DNA from: Thermogemmatispora aurantia | GTDB taxonomy: Bacteria; Chloroflexota; Ktedonobacteria; Ktedonobacterales; Ktedonobacteraceae | DNA: 64,000 nt | Direction: 5' to 3' | Assembly (NCBI RefSeq): GCF_008974285.1 | Contig: NZ_BKZV01000001.1 | Coordinates: 1,101,319-1,165,318 of the forward strand | In this document: one piece after another, positions 49,268 to 58,641 of the stretch | Layout of the letters: each line of letters starts with the position of its first letter | How positions within the stretch are numbered: position 1 is the first letter of the stretch | The notes under the pieces: model-generated | The model's input: only the letters and a program-made list of their open reading frames with translations | Told to the model about the DNA's origin: nothing | The model's database searches: none | Translations under genes and position numbers: made by a program

Positions 49268-50200
49268 CTATTCCACCACCAGAACGCGGTCGTCACGAAT
49301 GATCATGCCAACGTTCGGGTCCTCAATAGCCTCCCGCACGTACTTGGGCAGGGCAAACATGTGTTGGTGCGACTCAACATCATAAAATTTGAGATTGGTG
49401 CACCCCCGCTCTCGCAGGGTGGCCGCGATGACCTCCGGCGTAAAGCGCGCCGCGATATCTTCGTCACTGGCCACCGCAAAGCCCCAGGGCAGACCGAAGA
49501 AGGTAACCATCGCCTGATAGGAAAACACCGATTTGAAGCACTGCTTCAGGGTCTTGATGATGGAGGCATGCGCCTCACAAACTCCAATGTCGGTCGCCTC
49601 GGCCTGCATGCCAAAAGTCCCCCCCGGATTGAGACGAGACTTGGCCAGCTTGAAGAATTCGCTAGTGAAGAGCAGAGCCGCTGGTCCGCCCTCCAACGGG
49701 TCAGTGGCATCCACAATGACGCTGTCAAAGGTCTCGCTGGTCTTCTCTAGATAACCCCGCGCGTCAGCATGCACCAGCTCCACTCGTGGATCATCAAAGG
49801 CCCCCTGATGCCAGTCACCAAGATGCTCCCTGGCCAGGGCTACCAGCGTGTCGTCAATATCTACCATCACAACACGCTCGACGGTGTTATGCCTCAGCAC
49901 CTCCCGCAACGTGGCTCCCTCTCCCCCTCCGACAATGAAGACTTTCTTGGGCTGCCGGTGCGCTACCAGAACTGGATGAATGAGCGCTTCGTGATAGATA
50001 TGCTCGTCGAGAGCCGAGGATTGCGGAATGCCGTCCAGAAAGAGTGCTCGCCCAAAGCCAATAGTGTCCAGGATCAGAATCTCCTGATACGGCGACTTGG
50101 TGGCAACAACCGTCTTGAGCACGCGGTACATGTTGGCACGCGTGCCCCCGCGGAAATCTATGAGCCAGTTCTGTGCCTGCATCTGCTTCATCAAATGCAT
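49268..50200 (-). CDS. speE: Spermidine synthase (polyamine aminopropyltransferase)
   Basis: The 310-residue enzyme transfers the aminopropyl group from decarboxylated S-adenosylmethionine to a diamine. It has the spermidine synthase fold: QSSALDEHIYHEALIHPV near the substrate site, the Rossmann GGGEGATLREVL, VVMVDIDDTLVALAREHL and VIVDATDPLEGGP. Length and motif order fit bacterial SpeE; relatives in thermophiles can prefer agmatine or make thermospermine or longer amines, and the sequence alone does not decide. The ATG at 50198-50200 heads a minus-strand gene converging with speH. An alternative ATG lies four codons downstream. Confidence 0.9.
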   Translation of the reverse strand: MHLMKQMQAQNWLIDFRGGTRANMYRVLKTVVATKSPYQEILILDTIGFGRALFLDGIPQSSALDEHIYHEALIHPVLVAHRQPKKVFIVGGGEGATLREVLRHNTVERVVMVDIDDTLVALAREHLGDWHQGAFDDPRVELVHADARGYLEKTSETFDSVIVDATDPLEGGPAALLFTSEFFKLAKSRLNPGGTFGMQAEATDIGVCEAHASIIKTLKQCFKSVFSYQAMVTFFGLPWGFAVASDEDIAARFTPEVIAATLRERGCTNLKFYDVESHQHMFALPKYVREAIEDPNVGMIIRDDRVLVVE

Positions 50201-50834
50201 AATTCACCCCTCAACTTCCTAAGATATTGTGAGATAAAAAGTATAGAGGAGAGGATCTGATAAAAAGAAGTGAAGTGCGGCTTGAAGCCACTCCTCGCTC
50301 CCAAGCTGTTCCAGTCCCGGCAACTATTATAGCATATTCATGCCCCTCTGCCTCTGCTATTCTGCACTTCCTACCACGGTCCTGCCTGCCTCATCGCCCT
50401 GCTCGCTTATCACCCAGCAGCCAGGCGGGAGAAGTGCCCCTGCTGGACCCATTCGCTGCACAGAGCGCCGCCAGAGATGGAACCTGTGCGGGGCCTCAAT
50501 CGTAATAAGAGCGAGAACCGCCAGAGGTCACCCGGCGCGCCGCTTGGGCGCTCCCGGGCCAAGGGACAGAGAGCCGCGCCTGCTATCTCCGCTCTCCCTT
50601 GCTGCGGAGGAAATGCCAAAGTGAGGGATGGAAAGCGTTACTATAAAATGAGAGGACTTGTGCAGAGGCCCAGGTCTCGCCTTATTTGAACGTTGACTGT
50701 CTGCTGCTCTTCTCTCGCTATAATTGATGAGTAACAGCAGTCACCGCACCTGCACAACATGGGCAAAGTGGGATAGAGGCCCGGCAAGTGAGTGAGTGAG
50801 CGAGCGAGCGATTGAACGTGAGGACAGAGAGAGC
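50201..50834. other. Intergenic region before the 78-aa gene
   Basis: No gene is supported. A possible promoter has TATAAT at 50719-50724, but the nearest TTGAC-type box (50693-50698) is 20 bases away, too far for a consensus promoter. A tetranucleotide repeat closes the region. Confidence 0.4.
50788..50811 (+). repeat. Tetranucleotide repeat (GTGA)3(GCGA)3
   Basis: Three GTGA units are followed by three GCGA units, 23 bases before the 78-aa gene. It lies in an open frame that could extend that gene upstream. Confidence 0.75.
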
Positions 50835-51071
50835 ATGATGAATCCACGGATCGATGAGGAACGGCAACCTGAAACACCGTGCGACACGACGCTCAGCCAG
50901 CTGACCGACGAGGGCGAAGTGCTGATGCGCCAGGGCTTTACTGAGGATGAGGTCACGTCCCTGCTCTGGCTGCGCCAGTGGTATCAGAGCGGGGGAAGCG
51001 ATCGTATGGAGATCGTCCGTCGCCTGGAGTTTATCAGAATGCTGTTCCTCCAGGGCAAAATCGAGTTGTAG
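50835..51071 (+). CDS. Small hypothetical protein (78 aa)
   Basis: I do not recognise a family. The product is acidic at the start and helical throughout (LTDEGEVLMRQGFTEDEVTS, LLWLRQWYQSGGSDRMEIVR, RLEFIRMLFLQGK). The segment GFTEDEVTSLLWLRQWYQSG resembles a short helix-turn-helix-like pair, but no DNA-binding signature is certain. The ribosome site is weak (GAGGAC, 11-15 bases upstream). The frame also stays open further upstream to GTG at 50796, where it would be translated from the repeat. It precedes the ArsA-type gene by 390 bases. Confidence 0.5.
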   Translation: MMNPRIDEERQPETPCDTTLSQLTDEGEVLMRQGFTEDEVTSLLWLRQWYQSGGSDRMEIVRRLEFIRMLFLQGKIEL

Positions 51072-51461
51072 TAGCTTATTTCGTCCGCCTGTCCACCCGA
51101 GACGCGCTCAGACGCGCCTCGCTGCCACCTTCCCCTCCCGGCAGGCAGGCCCGAGGGTACGAGGGTAGCGATGCGGTGACCGCGTCAGAGGGAAGGGCAG
51201 GCGCGTGACGATAGAGGCCTTTTTTCCGGCGAGTTGGCTGCCTGTTTGTTTTTGCGGCTGCCTGCTCGCCGTCTTACTTCCTTCTCCCGTATCTCCTTCT
51301 AACTTGGCCCCGCCGCCTAACGTAGTAATTGCTGAAACAGAAAAAAGGCCGTCTGACCAGGCGCCGCCTTCTAGAATAGATACCTCGCGCCGCCAGACTG
51401 TGCCTTTGAGAGCATATAATAAGGACAGCACATCCGACGAGGGAAGATAAGGTTTTCTCCT
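51072..51461. other. Region upstream of the ArsA-type ATPase gene
   Basis: A TATAAT (51415-51420) lies about 42 bases before the ATG at 51462, without a good -35. GGCCTTTTTTC (51216-51226) and GAAAAAAGGCC (51340-51350) form a perfect 11-bp inverted repeat separated by 113 bases. No gene is convincing. Confidence 0.45.
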
Positions 51462-52655
51462 ATGCGAATGATTCTCTATCTCGGCAAAGGTGGCGTGGGG
51501 AAAACGACGGTGGCTGCCGCTACCGCTGTACGCTCAGCCCAGCTCGGCAAACGGACGCTAGTGGTGAGTACCGACCTGGCCCATAGCCTCGCCGATTGCC
51601 TGAAACAGCCTCTGACCTCGGAACCGAGCGAGCTAGCTCCCCAATTGTGGGCCCAGGAGGTGAATGTGCTCGACGAGATGCGACGCAGTTGGGGGAAACT
51701 GCAGAGCACGCTGAGCACTCTCCTGCGCGCTCAGGGCCTGAACAGTATCATGGCCGAGGAGCTGGCTCTGATCCCCGGCATGGATGAAATTGTTAGCTTG
51801 CTTAATATCTACCGCAATGCCCGCGACGGCGCTTTTGAGGTGGTGGTGATCGATGCCGCCCCCACTGGCGAGACGGTACGCCTGCTGAGCATGCCCGATA
51901 CCTTCCAGTGGTATGCCGGGCGCATCGCCGGCCTGCAAAGCACTACGCTTAATCTGGCCCGCCCCTTGATTAAAGCTTTCCTTCCATCGGCAGAGGTCTT
52001 GGATGCCATCCAGTTGCTCAGCGAGCGCGTCAACGCCCTCCGCAATGTGCTGAGCGATCCCTCTGTTAGCTCTTATCGCCCAGTCGTGAACCCAGAACGT
52101 ATGGTGATCAAGGAGGCGCTGCGCGCAGAAACCTATCTCGCTCTCTTCGGCTATCCCATCGACGGCGTGGTCTGTAATCGCGTCTTACCACCCGGTCCCT
52201 ACCAGGATCAGTTTATGCAGCAGATGTATCAGAGTCAGGAGAAGCTTCGCCGCCACATCCAGCAGACCTTCGCCCCCTTACCTGTCTGGGAGGCCCCTTA
52301 CTACGCCCAGGAACCCCTCGGTATCGAGCGTCTGGCCGAGCTGGCCCAGGCTATCTTCGGTGAACAGGACCCGACGCAGGTCTTTTATCGCGGGCCTGTT
52401 CAGGAGGTTATTGAACAGGATGGCCATTACGTCCTGCGCCTTCCTCTTCCTCACGTCGAGCTGGAGAAGGTGCTGATGACGAAAAAAGGAGATGAGATGA
52501 TCATCGAGATCGGCAATTTCAAGCGCGATATCCCCCTGCCCGCTGTTCTGGCTAGCCAGGAGGCAACGGTGGCACGCTTTGTCGATAAGGCCCTGGAGAT
52601 CCACTTTGCACCGCCCGTCAGCCAGCCGGAGTCGGAGCACGAGAAATCGGCCTGA
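51462..52655 (+). CDS. ArsA/Get3-family ATPase
   Basis: The 397-residue protein is a deviant-P-loop ATPase of the ArsA/Get3 (SIMIBI) type. The P-loop GKGGVGKTT spans residues 8-16, the switch-I-like STDLAHSLAD follows the first strand, and VVVIDAAPTGETVRLLSMPD is the switch-II region. CNRVLPPGP is the A-loop. The C-terminal 80 residues form a small beta-rich domain found in many bacterial copies. Family members move arsenite out of the cell or insert tail-anchored proteins. No arsB-type pump lies nearby and only one ATPase half is present, so an arsenic role is not supported. The ATG follows AGGGAAGATAAGG, 20-25 bases upstream. Confidence 0.8.
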   Translation: MRMILYLGKGGVGKTTVAAATAVRSAQLGKRTLVVSTDLAHSLADCLKQPLTSEPSELAPQLWAQEVNVLDEMRRSWGKLQSTLSTLLRAQGLNSIMAEELALIPGMDEIVSLLNIYRNARDGAFEVVVIDAAPTGETVRLLSMPDTFQWYAGRIAGLQSTTLNLARPLIKAFLPSAEVLDAIQLLSERVNALRNVLSDPSVSSYRPVVNPERMVIKEALRAETYLALFGYPIDGVVCNRVLPPGPYQDQFMQQMYQSQEKLRRHIQQTFAPLPVWEAPYYAQEPLGIERLAELAQAIFGEQDPTQVFYRGPVQEVIEQDGHYVLRLPLPHVELEKVLMTKKGDEMIIEIGNFKRDIPLPAVLASQEATVARFVDKALEIHFAPPVSQPESEHEKSA

Positions 52656-52920
52656 GTGGAGTCATCATCTTCGTTCGTTCTCTCGCCCGCTCAGGCCAAG
52701 CCCGGCCTGCCAGGTCAAGGTTACAGCGGGTCGGCTGGCCCCTGCTTTGGTCACTTATGCGCGCCCGCTTGCTCTTCGGCAGCGGGCTGCCTTCCACTCC
52801 GACCTACCAGCGACACAAGCGTTGCTCATTGCGAACAATCTACTCGTACCTACCCGGCGCTAACGGCTGGCTAGAGCAGCAAGGCTTGAAGCCAAGCCAC
52901 CAGAGAAAGGTGAAAGGACA

Positions 52921-53805
52921 ATGCAGGTCTTTGTTGCCGGTGCAACAGGAGTTCTGGGGCGCGCGCTTATCCCTCGCTTACTCCAGCAGGGACATACAGT
53001 GCGCGCGCTTGTGCGTTCGCCCGAGCGGGGGCAGCAGATCCGGGCCCCCGGAGTTGAGTTAGTCAGCGGCGACCTCCTGACCGAGGCCACAGCGCAGCAG
53101 CTCCCCACCCTGGTCCGCGGTTGTAACGCCGTTGTGCATATCGCTACGGCGATCCCACGCAATCCCACCGAAGCCTCAGCCTGGGAGCCTACCACCCGGC
53201 TGCGCACCGAGGGCACCCGGCTGCTGCTGGAAGCAGCACGCGCGGCGGAGGCCCGCTACTATATCCAGCAGAGCATCGCAATCGCCTACCCCGATGGCGG
53301 CGAGCGCTGGCTTGACGAGACAACGCCGCTCGATCGCTCGCCGCAGCGCGCTACGGTCTGCAAACCAGTGATCACAATGGAGGAGATGGTGCAGGCCGTC
53401 GATCCCGCCGAGCTGGGATGGTGTATCTTGCGCGGTGGCAGCTTCGTCGGTCGTGGAACCGCCCAGGATACGCTGGTCGCTCGTTTGCGCGAGGGGCAGC
53501 TCGTGGTGATCTGCGACGGGAGCAATTTTATTTCGCCGATTCACGTGGCCGATATGGCTACGGCTATCATCGCTGCCTTACAGCCGGCGGCAGTGGGACG
53601 CATCTTTAATATCGTGTCGACGCCGGTCCGCTATGGGGAGTATGTAGACCACATCGCCGCTCTGCTGCGGGTGCCCCCGCCTCCACGTGATCTTTCAATG
53701 CCCTGTCCCCCGTCGTTTCGCTGTAGCAATGAGGCCGCCCGCAGTGTGCTCGGCTGGCAGCCAGTACACGATATCTACGAGGATGTGGTTCCAGCTCAGC
53801 AGTGA
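52921..53805 (+). CDS. NAD-dependent epimerase/dehydratase family protein
   Basis: The 294-residue protein is an extended short-chain dehydrogenase. GATGVLGRALIPRLL at the N-terminus binds the dinucleotide, AVVHIATAIPRNP is the middle strand, and IAIAYPDG with a following region stands where the YxxxK catalytic pair would be; a clean YxxxK is not seen. The substrate half ends with ILRGGSFVGRGTA, ISPIHVADMATAI and a final NIVSTPVRYGEY. This looks like the nucleoside-diphosphate-sugar epimerase branch, perhaps an atypical subtype. The reaction is not determined by context. The ATG has AAAGGACA close upstream. Confidence 0.72.
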   Translation: MQVFVAGATGVLGRALIPRLLQQGHTVRALVRSPERGQQIRAPGVELVSGDLLTEATAQQLPTLVRGCNAVVHIATAIPRNPTEASAWEPTTRLRTEGTRLLLEAARAAEARYYIQQSIAIAYPDGGERWLDETTPLDRSPQRATVCKPVITMEEMVQAVDPAELGWCILRGGSFVGRGTAQDTLVARLREGQLVVICDGSNFISPIHVADMATAIIAALQPAAVGRIFNIVSTPVRYGEYVDHIAALLRVPPPPRDLSMPCPPSFRCSNEAARSVLGWQPVHDIYEDVVPAQQ

Positions 53806-54059
53806 GAGGCGCCCGCCAGGCTGCAAGGCAAGACGAGGACCTTCATAGAGCACAGCCTGACCTCCCGCTTTGTACACTTGAGCCGAACCGCCCGGGCAGG
53901 ACAGAAGAAGGCCAACCGAGCGCCAGGAGCCAGGCCAGGAGCAGCGACTCTGGCAGTGGCCGCCTGCAGTTCGCCGCCTCACAGCTGCCCCTGTCCTGCC
54001 CCGGACTCTGCCAGAATCACTCTCGCTGAGCTAATAGACTGCAGCGAGAGGGCAGGTTC

Positions 54060-54737
54060 TTACTCGCCTCGTTGCGCTTCCACTTCCGTCCCACGGCCTG
54101 TTATGCCCTCTCCTTTCAGTCCGGTCCTCTCCCCCTCGCTGCCAGGATTGGCCGTACCTTCCGCCTCGCCGCCAGGGCCGGCAAGGCGCAGAGCTGCCAT
54201 AGCGGCGGTCTCAGTGGCCCGTGGCACCAGAGCATTGCGCGCTCCATACTTGCACAGAATGGAGGCCGCTTCGGCCTGACGTTCCAGGGTTCTGACCATG
54301 ATGATGGTGCGCCCCGGCAGCGCCTCAGCTTCCGCGTAACGCGGCCCCGGCTCCACTCCCACTAAAGAGGGACCGACGACGGTCCCAAGAAAACCCCCTC
54401 CCAAGGCTCCAAGGGCAAGACCTTCGAGCAAGGCGATCACCGGCCCCCCGCTGATCTGTACGCCAGCCAGGGGAAGGGCAAAGGACGCGATGAAACTGAA
54501 TAGCCCTCCTCCAATGGCTCCCACAATAGCCCCAAGCACCGGCAGGTTATATCTGGCCCTCACTCGCTCCAGTAGCCGCTCCGCCGGACCGGCTTCCTGC
54601 AGCTTGAGTGGCTCACGCGATAGCCTGGTAATCTGGTCGTCTCGGAAACCAGCGGCTTTCAGCTCTCCGACTGCCTGCTCCGCCTGACTCCGCTCTTCGA
54701 AAATACCCACCACAGCAGCAGGTCCGATCAGTGCCAT
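54060..54737 (-). CDS. Glycine-zipper membrane protein with a general-stress (17M-like) N-terminal domain
   Basis: The 225-residue protein begins with VVGIFEERSQAEQAVGELKAAGFRDDQI, the pattern of the general stress protein 17M-like domain found in YflT. Two hydrophobic Gly/Ala-rich segments (about residues 65-90 and 100-125, GAIVGAIGGGLFSFIA and LALGALGGGFLGTVVG) follow. A second similar domain comes after them (RTIIMVRTLERQAEAASILC), then a Gly/Glu-rich tail. It is probably an inner-membrane protein induced by stress. I use the ATG at 54735-54737, 12 bases after GGAGGG. The upstream ATG at 54776 lies almost exactly at the predicted transcription start and would need leaderless initiation. 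Confidence 0.65.
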   Translation of the reverse strand: MALIGPAAVVGIFEERSQAEQAVGELKAAGFRDDQITRLSREPLKLQEAGPAERLLERVRARYNLPVLGAIVGAIGGGLFSFIASFALPLAGVQISGGPVIALLEGLALGALGGGFLGTVVGPSLVGVEPGPRYAEAEALPGRTIIMVRTLERQAEAASILCKYGARNALVPRATETAAMAALRLAGPGGEAEGTANPGSEGERTGLKGEGITGRGTEVEAQRGE

Positions 54738-54783
54738 CTCTCTTTCTTTCCCTCCAGAAGCATCTTGCAGGCTCATAGCTCCT

Positions 54784-54813
54784 ATATTATGCCCATTCGG
54801 CCCCGAGGATCAA
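54784..54813 (-). promoter_or_regulatory. Promoter for the stress-protein-like gene
   Basis: On the minus strand TTGATC (54813-54808), an 18-base spacer and TAATAT (54789-54784). The predicted start is at or within a few bases of the ATG at 54776. Confidence 0.5.
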
Positions 54814-54965
54814 TAGGTACTATTTATGCAACACCTTTAGTAGATAGACCCGCCAGAGTCAGAGGGTCAGCATCACTTTACTCGACACACAATGCTCACC
54901 GACGCCTGCCTCCTCATCAGGCCAGGACCGACTGAGCCATACGAGATCGCCTTAGACCGGAGGCC

Positions 54966-54995
54966 TTGACACTCCAGGGCAGCGGCGACTATAGT
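54966..54995 (+). promoter_or_regulatory. Promoter for recG
   Basis: TTGACA (54966-54971), an 18-base spacer and TATAGT (54990-54995). The start near 55002 leaves a leader of about 40 bases. Confidence 0.65.
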
Positions 54996-55040
54996 AGGTG
55001 AGCAGCAGTATTCTCAAGAAACAAGCAGTAGCGTCAACGT

Positions 55041-57758
55041 ATGACAACAGGAGCCAGCATCGCACTCAAGCCATATATCGAGCGCGCCCGCAAAGTGCTT
55101 CAGCACGAACAGCATACCAATCATCAAGACCAGGCGGTCAAGCCCGGTGGGCTGGAAGCCTTTGTGAAACGCTGGCTGGATGAGATCGGGCCTGTCTGCC
55201 ATGCGTCAGGACGCGACTTGCGCCCTTTCTACCGCCTGGCCTCCTGTTTAGAGGGCTATCGTCAGCAGGACCCGATACAACGTGCAGCCAATTTGCGGGC
55301 CGCTTTAGCCCTCCTGAACGAGCTGGAGAGAGAGCAGATCACCGCCCCCAGCCGGCCACCTTCTTCAGAGCCTGTAGCGCCAGCGCGCCCCAGCGAGGCG
55401 CTCGGAGAGTCGGTGCGTTTAGCGACAGCAACAACCTCCACAGCGGCAGTACGCTCTAGCAAGCCATCGGGAGGGAGTCGCGGAGGACGCGAGCGCCAGG
55501 AAGGCGAACTGGACCGCATCGCCCTGGACAGCAGCAGCTCGCCGGGCCACGCTGCCTTGACGCTGCTGACGACAGACGTTTCTGCCATTCATGGCGTTGG
55601 CCCCACGGTCGCCGCCCGCTTGCGTAGCCTGGGTATCCGCACAGTTGGTGACCTGCTCTTCTATTTCCCACGCGAGCACCGCGACTATAGCAAGCTGCTC
55701 AGTATTGCCGAGCTACCCTTCGACGAGCTGGTCACCACTCGTGGCCTGATCTGGGAGGTCAAGACGAGCCGCACGGGTAGCGGGCGTACACGCACGGTGG
55801 CCACTCTCAGCGATGGCACCGGGCGGCTCAGCGCAGTCTGGTTTAACCAGCCCTACCTGCAAAAGCAGCTTTCCGAGGCGCGCGGCGAGTGGCTGGTCGT
55901 CACCGGAATCAAGCAGCGTTTCGGCAACAAGGTTACCTTCACGGTGCGCAGCCATGAGCTGCCCGAGAAAGGCGAGCTGCTCAATACGGGCATTCTTGTC
56001 CCCATCTATTCGCTCACTGAGGGCCTGACAGCTCGTACCATGCGCCGCCTGACGCGTTGGGTTGTTGATCGCTATGCGGCCCTGCTTCCAGACCACCTGC
56101 CTGCCATGATTCGTCAGGCCGCGGGCCTGCTGCCTTTGTCGGAGGCCGTCGCCCAGATGCACTACCCAACCAATGAGGAGCTGCTCGCCGCCGCCCGGCG
56201 CCGTCTGGCTTTCGATGAGCTGTTCCTGATCCAGCTCGGCATGCAGGAGCGTCGAACGCGCTGGCAGCGCGAGCTACCCAACGGCCAGGCGTTCAAGGTC
56301 GACCTGGAGCGCGTCTTCGTCGAGCCAACAGCCGCTGAGCGCGAGGCGCTCCAGGCCCAGGCTACTGCCGCCGCCCACAACGCTGATTCCCAGGTACTCC
56401 AGGATTCTCAGAATCCTCAGTCAGGCACAACCCTGTGGGCCCCATTGGCGGACCAGCGCCCTTTCGAGGCCACACTACCCTTCCGCTTCACAGCAGCCCA
56501 GCGCCGCGTGCTCTGCGAGATCCTGGGCGACCTCAGTCGCAGTCAGCCGATGTGTCGTCTGCTGCAAGGCGACGTCGGCTCTGGCAAAACGGCGGTAGCC
56601 GCGGCGGCCCTCTTTGTGGCCGCTCTCAACGGCTATCAAGGCGCGATTATGGCCCCGACCGAGATTCTGGCCGAGCAACATGCGCGCAGCATTGGCGCGA
56701 TGCTCGCCCCCTTCGGCATCCGTACCGTGCTGCTGACCGGCGGGCTGCGTCCCCGCGAGCGCGCCCTTGGACGAGCGGCGATCGAGAGCGGCGAGGCAAC
56801 AGTGGCTATCGGTACCCATGCCCTGATCCAGGAAGATGTAACCTTCCAGCGCCTGGGCCTGGTGATTATCGATGAGCAGCATCGCTTTGGCGTGGAGCAG
56901 CGCGAGGCCCTGCGCCAGAAAGGCTACCACCCCCATATGCTGGTGATGACGGCCACCCCGATCCCCCGAACACTGGCACTGACGCTCTATGGAGACCTGG
57001 ACCTCTCGGTTATCGATCAGCTTCCGCCGGGCCGCCAGAAGGTGATTACGCGCTGGCGCACCGGCGCCCGCCGCGAGGAGGCCTATCGGCTGATCGAGCA
57101 ACAGCTCGCTGAGGGCCGCCAAGCCTTCATTATCTGCCCGCTGGTCGACGAGTCCGAGAGCCTGAGCGCTAGAGCAGTCACTGCCGAATATGAACGGCTG
57201 AGCCGCGAGGTATTCCCCCATCGCCGGCTGGGCCTGCTGCACGGCGGAATGAAGCCCGCGGAGAAGGATGCCGTCATGCGACGCTTCCGCGATCATGAGC
57301 TGGATATTCTGGTGGCCACTTCAGTGGTGGAAGTGGGCATCGATGTGCCTAATGCAACCGTCATGGTGATCGAAGATGCCGATCGCTTCGGCCTCTCGCA
57401 GCTCCACCAGTTCCGTGGTCGTGTCGGACGCGGCGCCTATCAATCCTATTGCTATGTGTTGAGCGCCGATGCAGGACCACAGGCCCGCGAGCGCCTGGCA
57501 ATCTTCCAGGAGACCGATGATGGCTTCAAGCTGGCCGAGCACGATCTGCGCCTGCGTGGTCCGGGCGATTTCATTGGAGTACGCCAGAGCGGGATGCCCG
57601 AACTGCGTATCGCCGATTTCAACGATACACGCCTGATCGAGGAGACACGCACCCTGGCGGCGCGTCTCTGGGCCAGTGATCCCTACCTGCGGCGTCCAGA
57701 GCACGCGCCGCTGCGGGAACACTTGAGTCGCTTCTGGCAAGCCTTCATTCCGCACTAG
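55041..57758 (+). CDS. recG: ATP-dependent DNA helicase RecG
   Basis: The 905-residue protein regresses stalled replication forks and processes branched DNA. An N-terminal extension of about 165 residues precedes the first RecG motif (AIHGVGPTVAARLRSLGI, about residue 185). The OB-fold wedge domain follows (TVATLSDGTGRLSAVWFNQP), then helicase lobes with Walker A GDVGSGKT (about 510-517) and DEQH (611-614), TAEYERLSREVFPHR, and the C-terminal TDDGFKLAEHDLRLRGPGDF typical of RecG. The extension, also seen in some thermophile RecG proteins, makes it longer than the 690-residue Escherichia coli protein. No ribosome site is obvious before the ATG at 55041; the promoter is 40-75 bases upstream. 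Confidence 0.95.
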   Translation: MTTGASIALKPYIERARKVLQHEQHTNHQDQAVKPGGLEAFVKRWLDEIGPVCHASGRDLRPFYRLASCLEGYRQQDPIQRAANLRAALALLNELEREQITAPSRPPSSEPVAPARPSEALGESVRLATATTSTAAVRSSKPSGGSRGGRERQEGELDRIALDSSSSPGHAALTLLTTDVSAIHGVGPTVAARLRSLGIRTVGDLLFYFPREHRDYSKLLSIAELPFDELVTTRGLIWEVKTSRTGSGRTRTVATLSDGTGRLSAVWFNQPYLQKQLSEARGEWLVVTGIKQRFGNKVTFTVRSHELPEKGELLNTGILVPIYSLTEGLTARTMRRLTRWVVDRYAALLPDHLPAMIRQAAGLLPLSEAVAQMHYPTNEELLAAARRRLAFDELFLIQLGMQERRTRWQRELPNGQAFKVDLERVFVEPTAAEREALQAQATAAAHNADSQVLQDSQNPQSGTTLWAPLADQRPFEATLPFRFTAAQRRVLCEILGDLSRSQPMCRLLQGDVGSGKTAVAAAALFVAALNGYQGAIMAPTEILAEQHARSIGAMLAPFGIRTVLLTGGLRPRERALGRAAIESGEATVAIGTHALIQEDVTFQRLGLVIIDEQHRFGVEQREALRQKGYHPHMLVMTATPIPRTLALTLYGDLDLSVIDQLPPGRQKVITRWRTGARREEAYRLIEQQLAEGRQAFIICPLVDESESLSARAVTAEYERLSREVFPHRRLGLLHGGMKPAEKDAVMRRFRDHELDILVATSVVEVGIDVPNATVMVIEDADRFGLSQLHQFRGRVGRGAYQSYCYVLSADAGPQARERLAIFQETDDGFKLAEHDLRLRGPGDFIGVRQSGMPELRIADFNDTRLIEETRTLAARLWASDPYLRRPEHAPLREHLSRFWQAFIPH

Positions 57759-57978
57759 TGAGTGCCTCCCTTTGCCTTGCCTGGACGGCTCCGGGCCCGC
57801 TGCTGCCGGCCTGAAGCTCCCCGACGGCGGCTGTCTGCCCCTGATGCATTGCTCTTCCCGTTCTGGGAAATGCTATGATTCTAGTTGTGGCGAGGAGCAA
57901 GCCGCCTTTGCCCCTCCTCAATGGACGCATCCGGCCCGGCTACCCCTGCCACACAGTGAGAGTGCCTTCCCCACGGTC

Positions 57979-58029
57979 CGCTGAGTGGGCGACTGGACTG
58001 ATGCCCACATCAGCTGCGCCCACTCAGCG
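57979..58029. repeat. Nested perfect hairpin between recG and the next gene
   Basis: CGCTGAGTGGGCG (57979-57991) pairs perfectly with CGCCCACTCAGCG (58017-58029), enclosing CTGATG-CCCA-CATCAG (57998-58013). It ends 49 bases before the ATG at 58078. It has no T-run, so it is a leader structure or a terminator without a tail. The rest of 57759-58077 holds no gene. Confidence 0.65.
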
Positions 58030-58077
58030 TAACAGGGAAGCCTCTGCTACTACTTTCGCCGTTTGCAGGAGAATTGC

Positions 58078-58458
58078 ATGGCTATTAAGATTGCTTCCTT
58101 CGTTCTGCGCATTGCCGGACTGCTAGCCCTCATTCTTGGGGTGCTCTTCTGGACAGGTAACGCTGCCCAGCTGGTTCCGCTGCACATGTTGCTTGGCTTT
58201 GTGGTCGTGCTCGCGCTGTGGGTGGTCGGTATCGGGCAAGCTGTGGTGCGTGGTGGCAGTCCGGTGATCGCAGTGCTGGCTGTTATTGTCGGCCTGCTCT
58301 TGCCAATCATTGGGCTGATGCAGAATTCCTGGCTACTGAACTCTTCACACTGGATTATCCAGGTCGTGCACCTACTGGTCGCCCTGTTGGCCATCGGCAT
58401 TGGCGAGATGGGCACCGCGCGCTACCGCCGGGCCAGTGCCGGCGTCGCCGCCCGCTAG
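58078..58458 (+). CDS. Four-helix integral membrane protein (126 aa)
   Basis: The protein is almost entirely hydrophobic, with four predicted membrane helices (about residues 5-25, 33-53, 60-80 and 92-112) joined by short polar loops, and ends in a short basic tail. I recognise no catalytic residue or named family. AGGAG lies eight bases before the ATG at 58078, which I prefer to an ATG-free frame start at 58063. It is separated from recG by a strong hairpin and may be expressed alone. A transport or lipid role is a guess. Confidence 0.65.
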   Translation: MAIKIASFVLRIAGLLALILGVLFWTGNAAQLVPLHMLLGFVVVLALWVVGIGQAVVRGGSPVIAVLAVIVGLLLPIIGLMQNSWLLNSSHWIIQVVHLLVALLAIGIGEMGTARYRRASAGVAAR

Positions 58459-58641
58459 CCATTCGTTACCTCGCCACCCTGAGATCGAGCGGACAGGAGC
58501 AGGCACCTCAGCGCATCGCCGGCGAGCACAGCGCAGCGATATAGGCCTCGCTCCTGTTCAGCGGAGGCCAGCCCTGTCCTCCAGCCCCCCCTGGACCATT
58601 GGGCTGACCGCAGGTAGCAGACAGACACCAGACGAGCAGGG

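Noticed and set aside
51216..51350. Inverted repeat GGCCTTTTTTC/GAAAAAAGGCC considered as mobile-element ends
   Set aside because: No gene lies between the arms and no flanking duplication is visible; it may be chance in homopolymer runs.
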